From: Juglans regia
Lineage: Eukaryota > Streptophyta > Magnoliopsida > Fagales > Juglandaceae
DNA length: 64,000 nucleotides
Reading direction: 5' to 3'
NCBI RefSeq assembly: GCF_001411555.2
Contig: NC_049907.1
Location: 11,402,622 to 11,466,621 of the forward strand
In this document: in pieces, positions 1 through 10,422 of the stretch
Numbering within the stretch: position 1 is the first letter of the stretch
Layout of the letters: every line of letters begins with the position of its first letter
Made by a program: the position numbers and the translations under genes
Notes under the pieces: generated by a model
What the model saw: the letters and a program-made list of their open reading frames with translations, nothing else
Databases searched by the model: none
What the model was told of the DNA's origin: nothing

Positions 1-414
1 ACTAATATTATATACACACAGTATGCACATTATTTATTCTCAGAAAAGTTGTTGAGTCTTGTCTTTGAGGTAGAAGAAGAATTAAAGAGTTGAGCACAAT
101 TAGACAGGAGAAGAAGAAACTTCTCACCCAAAGATTTCTTGAGTTGTGATGTAATCCTAGTTTAAACAGGATTAAAAAGATGTTTTCATTAGCTTTTGTA
201 TGCATTGCCATATTCTGAGGGTCAATTTGTTCCGTCGAGAAACTGGAATGTTGTAATTTTGATGCGAGATTCGAGGTGTGAGATGTGTAATTTGATCAAA
301 TGGCTCATGTCCATGATTCATGTAAACTACCCATGATAAAACGGATTGGAGCCTGCCTTCTGTTCCATGCCATTGGTTCCACATGTAGTTGGCATTACCA
401 TAAATTGAGTTTTG

Positions 415-492
415 ATGGGTATACCCATTCTTTTTTTTATAAGTAAAAAAAAAAAAAAAAAAAAACAGGAATGGGTATACCCATTCTTTTTT
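415..492. repeat. A-tail insertion flanked by a ~20-bp direct duplication
   Basis: The palindrome-containing word ATGGGTATACCCATTC plus a T-run occurs twice, at 415-438 and 471-492. Between the copies lie about 30 bases, almost all A (447-465). A duplication of this length around a bare A-tract is what target-primed reverse transcription leaves when only the poly(A) tail of a LINE or SINE is copied. It lies upstream of the first visible WNK exon, probably in an intron. Unequal slippage of a simple-sequence tract is the alternative. Confidence 0.55.
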
Positions 493-801
493 AGAATTAT
501 ACGTATGATTCTTACTTGGGGCATGACATTATATTTGATGTTTTGATTTCTTCTTTTATGTAAGCACAAGCTGCACTGATCAAAATAATTTATCAAGCGT
601 GTAGTTGAAATAATACCTTGAAGCTTGCTATTGGCAAAAAAGTAAATAAATAAAAAATAAATAAAATAAAAATAAAAAATCATTTTATTCTTGTTGGAAA
701 TGTGGTCATTTCGTTCTTCTTCTTTTTTTCTTTTGTTTCTTTGGTCACTAATTTTCTTATATTGATGTACCCTTTACTTTTTGTTTTTTCCTTTGTTACA
801 G

Positions 802-3277
802 TACAATGAAGTCTTGGGCAGGGGTGCTTTCAAAACTGTGTATGGTTCCTACTCTTTTTCTCTCTCTCTCTCTCTCCCCCTATTTATTTTGATCTATTTT
901 CAAAGAAAATATTTTAGGGGAGAAACATTTCCAAACAGAAGAGTGGTTGTACTTGCGGTTCCTGACTTCTTCTTTGTAGTTTTAAGGCATTTGATGAAGT
1001 TGATGGAATAGAAGTTGCTTGGAACCAAGTGAGGATTGATGATGTTTTGCAGTCACCAGAAGATTTGGAAAAATTGTATTCTGAAGTGCATCTGCTGAAA
1101 TTGTTGAAACATGATAATATCATCAAGTTCTATAATTCTTGGGTGGATGATAAAAAGAAAACTGTGAATATGATAACTGAGCTGTTCACATCTGGAAGCC
1201 TGAGACAGTATGTTCTCTTGGTTGTTTCCTATTTTTCTTTTTTGTTTTTGTCTGGCTGCATTTTATGTTATTAATACCTCTTGGTGTTCAGATATCGTAA
1301 GAAGCATAAAAATGTGGATATAAAGGCCATAAAGAATTGGGCAAGGCAGATTCTCCTAGGTTTAGTCTATCTTCACGGTCACAATCCACCTGTTATTCAC
1401 AGGGACTTAAAATGTGACAATATTTTTGTTAATGGAAATCATGGAGAAGTTAAGATTGGAGACCTCGGATTGGCACTTTTAATGCAGCAACCTACTGCTC
1501 AAAGTGTGATTGGTAAGAAAGTACTTCCTTCTCATCCTCCTTTTTCTATCTGATGGACTTAAAAAGAAGTGAACATTTTTCCCTTGCTTACCTTTAGGGA
1601 CTCCTGAGTTTATGGCTCCTGAGCTATATGAAGAAGAATACAATGAACTTGTCGACATATATTCATTTGGGATGTGCATGTTGGAGATGGTTACTTTTGA
1701 GTACCCATACAGTGAATGCAAAAACCCAGCTCAAATCTATAAGAAAGTTACCTCGGTAAGCTTAGCAACTTTTGGCCTATCATGATACCATCTACTGGGT
1801 GTTTTACTATGAAACCTATAAGCTAACATCCAGTATGTACACACATGCATTTTTGTTGTAGGGCATTAAACCTGCTGCACTCAATAAGGTGAGTGATCCC
1901 CAAATTAAGGAATTTATAGAGAAATGTCTGGTTTCAGTATCTGAGAGACTGTCAGCAAAGGAGCTTCTCCAAGACCATTTCCTCCGAGCTGAGAATCCAA
2001 AGGAACCAATTCGTGATCCCTTACAGTTACCTGATCAAAGTCTCAAAGCAAATAGTTTACCCAAGTCCGGCCCTCATTCCATGGACATAGATTCTGACTA
2101 TAAGCAGCTATCTTTAAGCACGTGTACAGGAAGCAACAATGGTAGTCCAAGCTGTCCAGTTTTGGAATTTCAGAGGAAAAATAAGAACAATGAATTTAGG
2201 TTAAGAGGGAAGAAAAATGATGACAGCTCAGTATCATTGACCTTGCGTATTGCAGACTCTTCTGGTGAGTATACACTTCTTTCTCATTTTTAGCTGGGGA
2301 GCGTTGGAAGTGAAAATACACTTTGCTCGTTTTCCTCCTGTTTCATAGTTTCATAACAGGTATTTGGATTTATTCTTGCAGGTCGAGTGAGGAATATACA
2401 CTTCCTCTTTTATCTTGATACAGATACTGCACTTTCAGTGGCTGGCGAGATGGTTGAACAACTGGAGTTGGCAGATCATGATGTGGCATTCATATCTGAG
2501 TTTATTGATTACTTGATCATGAAACTTCTTCCTGGATGGAAGCCATCATCTGATTACTCCTCAAGTGGAGCAGTAACTCCATGTGGCATTTCCCCAGTCA
2601 TTGAAGATGGAAAAACATTAATGACTTGTCAATGGGATTCAATGCTAACTGGTGGTCCAGCTGGGTTGGTGGTTGAGCAAGATGTTCTGTCTGAGTCAAG
2701 TATGTGTCCTCAGGATGGTGGAGTACAGGCTGAGGAAGGTAGCGTGTGCAATAATGCCGACAGTACCATTTGCCATGGCGACTATAATTCTTCTCCAGGT
2801 TTGGCTAATTTCGAGGATCAACATTCACAAGCATCAGTTGCTTCAGATATACTGGTGGAAGCATCTTCAACCAAACATGGAAACGCAGCTGAATCTATTG
2901 ATTGTAATATTGATGAAAGTCACAAACGATTAAGTTGGTCTTTCTCTGAACTAGAGCTTGGGGATACATATTATGATGACTGCAGATTCCAACGAATGGA
3001 TAGCAGTGGCACAGAGTGCGTTGTGGATGAATTTTCAAAGACATCAGAGTTGTCATTTCCTGTTCTGAGTGGAAAATCCAAAATGATGAGTTTAACAAGC
3101 AGCTGTTCGTCACTGTCCTTGGAAGACAAAGATATAGATGTGGAGCTAAAGTTGGAACTTGATGCAATCGAGTCACAGTATCAAAACTTGTTTCAGGAAC
3201 TTTCTCAGATGAGGGAAGAAGCAATGGAGGCCACCAAAAGGCGATGGATGGCAAGGAAGAAACTGGCTGTCCATTGA
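802..3277 (+). CDS. WNK8: WNK (with-no-lysine) Ser/Thr kinase, WNK8/WNK10-like, 5' end missing
   Basis: Cytosolic protein kinase of the WNK family; plant members act in osmotic, flowering-time and G-protein/sugar signalling. Visible coding exons with GT-AG borders: 802-839, 980-1207, 1292-1512, 1598-1755, 1862-2264, 2382-3277 (TGA), giving 647 residues in one continuous frame. The reading starts inside the glycine-rich loop ([13 protein letters not shown]), so the first exon with the start codon and the usual DPTGRY segment is absent; I found none in 1-800. Hallmarks: the lysine normally in strand beta-3 is replaced (GIEVAWNQV) and the loop lysine (AFKTV) takes its place; the catalytic loop is HRDLKCDN; the metal-binding motif is GDLGLA rather than DFG; then GTPEFMAPE. 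Exon 6 begins with an OSR1-C-like domain ([20 protein letters not shown]) and ends in an acidic, coiled-coil-prone tail. Sequence around [17 protein letters not shown] favours the WNK8/WNK10 clade; which paralog is uncertain. Confidence 0.9.
856..880. repeat. CT microsatellite in WNK intron
   Basis: A short (CT)n tract followed by a C-run lies within the 840-979 intron of the WNK gene. It could serve as a polypyrimidine element and is likely length-polymorphic. Confidence 0.6.
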
Positions 3278-3415
3278 TTAATAGCATATTACTGAGGTTT
3301 CCTCTCTGGAAAAGTTTGGCTCTATAAAGTCAAACTATCATTACTTTTTGTAATCTGATCACTGTACTATCAAAGTTATCACTTTGCCCTCCAATTTGAC
3401 ACATAATGTGCAAAT

Positions 3416-3585
3416 TGTTAAAGAATAATCTCACATTGCCTATAAACAATGCCTTGGGCATATTTATAAGAAATGAGCAATCATCTCTTATAGAACCGAT
3501 TTTATGAGATGAGTTAAGCCTATGAATTTCTTATAAACATGTCCAAGACTATGTCTACAAGTAATGTGGGATTATTCCTCAACAC
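3416..3585. repeat. Foldback MITE just 3' of the WNK gene
   Basis: The left end GTTAAAGAATAATCTCACATT matches the inverse complement of the right end (GTTGAGGAATAATCCCACATT) at about 18 of 21 positions. Inner arms also pair: TATAAGAAAT near 3468 against ATTTCTTATA near 3526. The whole ~170 bp can fold into a long imperfect hairpin. No ORF. It is a non-autonomous inverted-repeat element of unknown superfamily, in or just beyond the WNK 3'UTR. Confidence 0.6.
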
Positions 3586-4607
3586 AAATCACCTCCTCAT
3601 TAAAATCTAATCATTAGACAGATGAAAATAGATGTGTGGCGGAGAACAAATTACAATGGAGGTGGTAGTTTGGAGGGTAAAACGATCATTTTGATTGTTT
3701 GGTGGTCATTTGAAAAAAGGAGTGGTAGATTGAGAAGGTAAGTGCAGTTTTCTCTTTTCTTTTCCCTTGTTTTCTTCAATTGTTTTCATTCTTATCCAAA
3801 AGGTGCTTTGAAATTACTCTTCAAGGGCCTTGATTATATGTTAACAGGAAACCAAGTATTGGATGTTTTTTCTTTTTTCTTTGTAGAAGTTGTGGTCCCT
3901 CTTTGGATTAAATTTTTGTACTCTGAGAGGATCTCCATGTTAACTTCGTTTACGAGTATATAAAAAAGTTAAATGTATTTGTTGATTATCCGTTCTTCCT
4001 TCATCTTTTGCTCATAAGTATTGTAACTGTCAATGTCCTTGCTGGATTGGTCTGAAACTGGCATGTTGCTGTATAGTAAGAAAAAGGATATGATCAATCA
4101 AGTGCTAATGTAATCAAAGATCTTTACACCCTTCAATCAAAGGTTGAAATATAGAATAATATCTACTTAACTATCTATATTAAAATATTAAAAACAGAAC
4201 ACAAAATGACTGGCCAAGAGGAGCCCATGGATGGCTGGCCACCCAAGGGATGGTGGTGGTCTGCATCCACCTTAAGCATGGTGTATCTCCGCTGTATTGC
4301 GGGCCTGCGGCCACCACTTCTACGGTGGATAAATGTTTTTTTTTTTTTTTTAAATAGAATGTGAAATATTCCTGTGTAGTGTAATCAGGATGTAAAACTG
4401 AATTTTACACTACATCCTTGTAGATGCTTTCCTTAAAAAATATTGTCTATCTAAGAAAAACTCTTGCAAGCAAACAGCTTGGACAAAAGATCAACAAAGA
4501 AAATTGAAGCATAGCAATAAGAATCATAAGATAATGCTCATCTTCACCTTCGAGCTTTGACCACCAAATACTCAATCTTGGTTAAGTGGAGGACACTTAT
4601 GATTAAG

Positions 4608-4794
4608 GCTCTGTTTGGATTTAGAGATGAGTTGAGATGGTTTTAAATGAATTAAATAAAATATTGTTAGAATATTATTTTTTAATATTATTATTATTTT
4701 GAGATTTGAAAAAGTTGAATCATTTATTATATTTTATACGAAAATTTTAAAAAAATGTAATAATAAGTCGACGAGTTTCCAATCTAAACCGGGG
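4608..4794 (+). mobile_element. AT-rich MITE, GTTTGGAT-terminal family
   Basis: Starts with GCTCTGTTTGGAT, carries the family core (aataaaatattgttagaat, then a ttattattttgag block) and ends in an AAACCGGGG-like terminus. TTAAG occurs immediately outside both ends (4603-4607 and 4795-4799), a plausible target duplication. The same core recurs many times in this window in both orientations. No coding capacity. Confidence 0.65.
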
Positions 4795-5030
4795 TTAAGT
4801 TTTTTCTTTTCTTTTTTTGAGTTAGGTAGTTGATTGGGTGTCGTTACGGGACATCCGGCAGCAACACAAAGTAAAAAATTAAGGAAGCCATTACGTAAAA
4901 AATGGTTGATCAACTAAATAATGATTTCACCTATTTCACCTATTAATTACTTTTCTTGATAATTAATTAGCTTAATGAAAAAAACTTTTGATCAGTTTTT
5001 TACCGATATTCTTAATATAACATGAGTAGT

Positions 5031-5168
5031 ACTATTTGAATGTCTTTATAATTTATACTACATACCGTATATATGACATAATTTGATTTGTAAGATTTAA
5101 AATTTAAAATTTATTTTTAAATCAAACTACATCACATATATATGTGTGGTGTAAAGTCTTCAAATAGA
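5031..5168. repeat. Foldback MITE with CTATTTGAA ends
   Basis: CTATTTGAATGTCTTTATA at the left end is the inverse complement, with few changes, of the right end (GTAAAGTCTTCAAATAG). The arms extend inward through a TATATA block and AATTTGATTT/AAATCAAACT. About 138 bp, no ORF; a small inverted-repeat element. Confidence 0.6.
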
Positions 5169-5312
5169 ATTATTCTTTTATTATATAAACGCTCTTGTTC
5201 TACGTTAATTTTTTTATGTTGAGATAATATTGTCCATTAAATTTTTATTTTTTAAAAAACTTAAGAGCTATTTGAAGGGTTATAAAAATGGAAAATTCTC
5301 TAACCACAAAAG

Positions 5313-5421
5313 TAATCTCATAAATTAACGTGATTTGATGCGGTTCGTCAGATTATAAAATTAATCTTATTGTAAAGTAAATCTAATGGATCAGATAAAA
5401 CTATTTTAATTTATGCGATTA
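5313..5421. repeat. Foldback MITE with TAATCKCATAAATTAA ends
   Basis: The left arm TAATCTCATAAATTAACGTG pairs with the right arm, whose inverse complement reads TAATCGCATAAATTAAAATA. Further inward, CAGATT at the left pairs with AAATCT at the right. About 109 bp with no coding capacity. Confidence 0.55.
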
Positions 5422-7450
5422 TTTTTATATAATTCTTTTATAAATGTAGCACTGCTACTTTTAAAATGGTAAAGGTCTATTCCTAGATGGATGAAGCTCA
5501 ATGTCAATTGTACCTGCCTAGGGAAATAGGAGGCTAGTGGAGATAGCGGTGTATTTAGAGTAGAATATGGAAGGCTTTTGTTGGTCTGGATCCTAATACT
5601 AAGGTTGAAGTGAGGCCTGTATTGGATGGTTTTTATCATCAGAAGATGGACTTATATAATGAATAGTGATTGATGAATAGTGGGGTGTGAGTTGTGAGGT
5701 GTGGGATGGTAATGAGATCAGACACTTATATGGCCTAACAGCTTTATCTTTTTTTCTTTTTTTTGACTTAGGGTATGGAATATAAGGTGTGGGATAGTGA
5801 ATGGTAGTTAATGATAATGATTATTCTAAATCATGACGAGCTCAGATAAGCTCAATTCGCCTAAACTGGATCCAGATCATGAGCCCTAATTAAAAATATA
5901 AACAAGATATATAATAATACTAGTGGTAGACAGCATCATACTAGTGGATTGCCATCACGTTACTGGTTTTGGGATGGGGACTTGAAACTGAACCCTAGCT
6001 GGTCATGTTTGAAAATTACGTTGCCTTACCTTCAGCCTACAACACTTAGATTTATTAGGAGACTCCAAATACATAATTAATGGACGGCACTGGAAACTGC
6101 TCAATAAATACTCCTAATCATGACAGAAAGATCTTTGTGTCACGTACGTGTCTGAAATTCGTGTTCTTTCTAGCCGCCCACATGACAACCCCAGTATTGC
6201 TTGAATCCTTGATGCAGAACAATGTAAGTACAGAGTATTGAGAGCAATGACAAAATTGATGAATATCGTGGAAAATGCAGGATGCCAAATGCCACCATAT
6301 ATATGTACACACATATATGAACGAAACTTCACCTTCTACGGCACCAATCAATGATCATATGTCATATGCTGTGTGTGTGTGTGTATGGATTTTGTGGTTA
6401 TGGAGCCAAAAATTGTATGATGTCAGCAGTGACTGAGGAGGAGGAAGAAAGTGGCGTTTACAAACAAGACAAATTATGTAGATTCCGGCATGCATGATCG
6501 CGCCATTAAGTCAAGTTAAAGAGTATTAACCCTCTCTTGCATGGCTTGGTGATCAGTTTTTTAAGAAAATTTCAATCTCTTGGCTACGTTCTATGTACGG
6601 CCCTTGCAAACCCTATTTTTGGCATACAATAGTGTGGACAAAACCTGCTCTAGGTCCCACAGCATTCATTAAAAAAAGGAAGAAGAGGAGAAGAAAAGAT
6701 TATAATGACAGCCAAAAAATATAGAATTTTCAACAGTTATTATAATTTGCAGTTTGGTAAGAATAAAAATAGGTGGTAAATGAAATCTTATATTGTTGGA
6801 AAAGAAAAAAAGAAATTTCTTTATAAAATTTTAATGAGGCTCTAACTAATCACTTTAAAATATAAATTATGTAATTTGAATCTTCTATTGAGACGTTACA
6901 GTTCTATCGGAAGAGTTTTGAGTGCCTATTTTTACTTTTTCCTCCTCTCCGGCCAACTTTATCGTCTTTACTTTCTAATTGTAATAGATGGGTCATCGAG
7001 AGCTTGTATATTAAAGCATTTTATAGTAGATAGATTTTTACAATAACAATGAAAAGGAAGCTACGTACGTACCAATGGCTCAGGGCCTGATCAGGCTAAG
7101 AACCGGAAACCCAATCTTATATAAGTTTGGACGTCAGTGAAAAACAAAAGAAAAGGACGGCACATTTCATGGACCAAAACAAAGCAGAGAAGAATCCAAA
7201 ATATCAAATCGATAGAGAATAGATGAAAGAGAAAAGGAAGCTTCATAGAAGCCAAACTCCGGACAAATTAAGCTATTCCGTCCCATTTGAAGATTACGTC
7301 TGTCCACGAGATCGTCACTTATATTCTGCTTCCAATTGCGCCTTCCTGGAAACTGTTAAAAAGGAATAAAAGAAAATGCATTTATATATATATATATAGA
7401 CGTTTATCCTGTGATTGGCAGTACCATTGACTATGAAAAGTGAGAGAATC
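5422..7450. other. Intergenic, no gene recognised
   Basis: AT-rich spacer with short ORFs that do not resemble any protein I know. A TG microsatellite is at about 6371-6384 and a TA tract at about 7383-7399. The right part is presumably distal promoter of the KIC-like gene. Confidence 0.6.
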
Positions 7451-7458
7451 AACACCAC

Positions 7459-7467
7459 ACACGTGTC
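7459..7467 (+). promoter_or_regulatory. G-box/ABRE-like element upstream of KIC
   Basis: ACACGTGTC contains the CACGTG G-box core and the ACGTGTC ABRE core, about 290 bp before the KIC start codon. This is the placement and sequence bound by plant bZIP or bHLH factors. Function is inferred from the motif alone. Confidence 0.45.
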
Positions 7468-7635
7468 TTATATCTACAGTAGATCAAAACATTAAACTTT
7501 TCATATGGACCATTGCATGAGTTCCACACCTTTGATGTGTGAACTTGATTTTTAAGGTCACATCTTTCGGTTTTTGGACCTGCCTAGCTTTCATGACTTT
7601 ATAGTTCAAAAGCAAAGCAATGAAACTTTCTATGT

Positions 7636-7643
7636 TTATAAAG
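7636..7643 (+). promoter_or_regulatory. TATA box of the KIC-like gene
   Basis: TTATAAAG lies about 115 bp before the ATG at 7755. This predicts a transcription start near 7665-7675 and a leader of about 80-90 nt. Confidence 0.5.
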
Positions 7644-7754
7644 GCTTCAGGGGTCTTCAATATACCTACTGTTATATGTCTTTTGAGCTGTTGATCTTTG
7701 TGCCACCACCACTAAAATCCAGTAAACTAGGAAACTTCTTTCATCACCAGGACA

Positions 7755-8123
7755 ATGGAGGACAACATGAAAACCACCATGAAGATGGAATTTGAGGACT
7801 TGCTGCCAGTTATGGCAGAGAAGCTAGACGTCGAGGCCTTTGTGGCCGAATTATGCAAGGGATTCAAGCTTCTAGCCGACCCAGAAAGGAGGTTGATAAC
7901 ACCCGAGAGTCTAAGGAAAAATTCAGGACTCCTGGGTATGGAGGGGATGAGCAAAGAGGACGCGGAGGGGATGGTTAAAGAAGGCGATCTTGATGGCGAT
8001 GGGGTTCTTAATGAGACTGAGTTTTGCATTCTGATGGTGAGGCTGAGCCCCGGTATGATGGAAGATGCAGAGGCATGGCTCGAGAAGGCGCTTGATCAAG
8101 AGCTGAGGAAATCTTCAGCTTGA
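7755..8123 (+). CDS. KIC: KIC/PBP1-type single EF-hand calcium-binding protein
   Basis: Small cytosolic Ca2+ sensor of 122 residues, intronless as is usual for this family. In Arabidopsis KIC binds the kinesin-like calmodulin-binding protein KCBP in a Ca2+-dependent way and affects trichome branching; the related PBP1 binds the kinase PINOID. The one canonical EF loop is DLDGDGVLNETE, residues 78-89, with acidic ligands at positions 1, 3, 5 and 12 and the conserved Gly at 6. Flanking blocks DLLPVMAEKLDVEAFVAELC and FCILMVRLSPGMMEDAEAWL are the KIC-type helices, so KIC fits better than PBP1. The ATG at 7755 is preferred: it is the first in frame after the TATA box, and the family usually has a short variable N-terminus. 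A second Met at residue 5 is an unlikely alternative. Confidence 0.9.
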   Translation: MEDNMKTTMKMEFEDLLPVMAEKLDVEAFVAELCKGFKLLADPERRLITPESLRKNSGLLGMEGMSKEDAEGMVKEGDLDGDGVLNETEFCILMVRLSPGMMEDAEAWLEKALDQELRKSSA

Positions 8124-10422
8124 TTGTGCATTGATCAGTATTTGTAGCAGCAAAAAGACTATTCTTCTGGTTTCTGTAACTTTCGCTATGGGAGACAATT
8201 ATCAAATTTATATGGTCCGATTGTTAAGATTGATGTAGGCTACAGCTTTTGTCATCAACATGATCAGATCGATCGAATATGGATGGGAATTAGAAAAATG
8301 GGGCTTAAAATCTTGTGTTATAATAATATTTTTCTTGTCTGCTTATGTAATATTAATGTTTGGATTAAAATTGGCCAAGACTAGACTCTGCATAAGACGT
8401 TGGAAGAATAAATTAGGACCATATTTTGGAGCTTTTAGACTACATGCATCTTGCTAAATGCTAGCTAACAAGTACGAAGTAGCTAGGAACCAGAGTGATT
8501 TGCTTTTAGCTCTCATTTTCAAGACACAGCTCCAGAAGAACCGATTATTCATTAATGGTGCAGGTTGGGGATTCCAAAATCAGAAGTTATGATAATCATG
8601 CAACCGAGATGATTTTGCCATCACCCATCTAATGTAATGTTCCGTAGCTGCAGATATCCGATGTGACAGTCGACTTGTGTTTTAGAACATATAATCATTT
8701 GTTAAGTGAAAAAGAGCTAGTTCCCCTCAATGCTCCGAAACAAACATTACAGTACGATGAATAAAGACAAATCTGGAAATGAAACCTAATTTCTCAACTG
8801 TTCACGAAGCTAGTTTTGTCGGCTGAAGAAGAATCTATAAGCGCTAGGATGTATATCGGAATTGTCCATATATAGGCTTGGGGGGGGGCATTGAGGATTT
8901 CCACTCTCACATCCTTGGATAAGAGAGCATGTGGAGGTATCTCCCAATAAAAGAAGCACGGAGCTCTTGGGAAAAAGGACCACAACAATTTTTGTAACCA
9001 CTCGTGATAGCCAAGTGCGTAGTTGCCGGCGCATGTGTTTAATTCACGCACTAAAGAGACTCAGGTTTGAGGAGAGATTTGAGGTTGTGTTTAAACTTAA
9101 CTCATCTCAAATCAGTTATCAATGAAATCTATTATTTTTTCATACATTTCAACTTAAAAAATTAAAAATTAAAATTATTTCTGTAAGACCTATAAAATAT
9201 TATTATTTATAACTCAATTTAACTCTTCTCAATATCCAAAACGTATCAGAAAGTTTCTCAATAAAATATAAGAAAAAAATTCAAAAAAACATAAAAGTTG
9301 CTTAACATGGTCATTTGGTCAATGAGCCAATCAACAGTCATTTAGAAGTAAACTAGCATCGAGACCATGCATGACAATGGTAACGTACGTGTAGCGACGG
9401 GTTTGACGATTACGACGGCCGATGGTATTAGGTGGACGAAGGTGGGGTGGAACTTCTAATTCAGGGGTACGTTGAGTTGTTCAATTGGAAAGGAAATAAA
9501 TTTTCCACCGTTAAATTAATACTTGGATGTTTCAACTACCAAAATTAATAGTTAGCAGTGATGTGACACAATCGTATCAATTCAATAATACAATTAAAAC
9601 TTCATCGCAATCTTATAAAAAGTAAGAACGTGAAATATCATCCACACCACCTACCCTTGTCATATAGAATATCACAATGTGTATATAGAAGCTTTTTAAT
9701 AGTTTGATAACATAACATAAAAGATGGAAAACAAATCTTTGGAGTTCGAGAATAGTTTTAAATTAAGAGCAATGATGTAGAGACAATTATTTTGCCGAAC
9801 ACAGTACCAATAAATAAAAAAACAAATGGGGGGGGGGGGGTTTCGCTCCCTCACATTCTCTAGTTCCTGTTCGAGGGCAGCAAATTATCACCTTCAAGGT
9901 AGGTGGTGGCACGAACTTATTATTTTTTATATTTCTTATATATTTTCTACTCTTTTAATTTTGGTCTACAGCACTAATAGCAAAAAAGAAAACCCAGTTA
10001 CAATGCCTGAGAAACAACTGCAGACAAGTAAAAGCAAAAGTCGTGCTCTCTCCGATCTCCACAGTCGGCTTTCATCAAGTTCAACAGTTTTCACAGGAAA
10101 TTCATTTCTCTCGGATCAAAATAGAATTTTAAAGCCGCGGATCAAAGTTACGAATCCCAAAACACATTGGCTCAGGCCGTCCAGCCGCTGTCATTGCTAA
10201 ACAACTGCAAACGGCTTAAGTCGAAATGCAAATCACTTTAAACCTTTCTTTTATAGGTAGCAAATCACTAAACATAGAAGTGTTGCTAATTCTCAAATCT
10301 TACAACTGAAAATATCAATGTAACATTTAGAAATTCTCCATCTCAAATACGTACCAAAAGCTAAAGAGTACCATAATTCGAGCTAAAGCTTTTTTCAACT
10401 TCCCCTGTAACGGGATTATCTT
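8124..10422. other. Intergenic between KIC and RS31
   Basis: The KIC 3'UTR probably ends before 8250. G homopolymers occur at about 8881-8889 and 9829-9840. Around 9055-9245 is a degraded copy of the GTTTGGAT MITE core. From about 9990 to 10200 there is an open, less AT-rich stretch (Met at about 10003, Ser/Lys-rich) that I could not assign and that may be an exon, a pseudogene fragment or chance. No other gene seen. Confidence 0.5.

Noticed and set aside
327..683. 118-codon minus-strand ORF before the WNK exons
   Set aside because: Its residues come from poly(A)/poly(T) and AT-rich text (runs of F and Y), with no homology.
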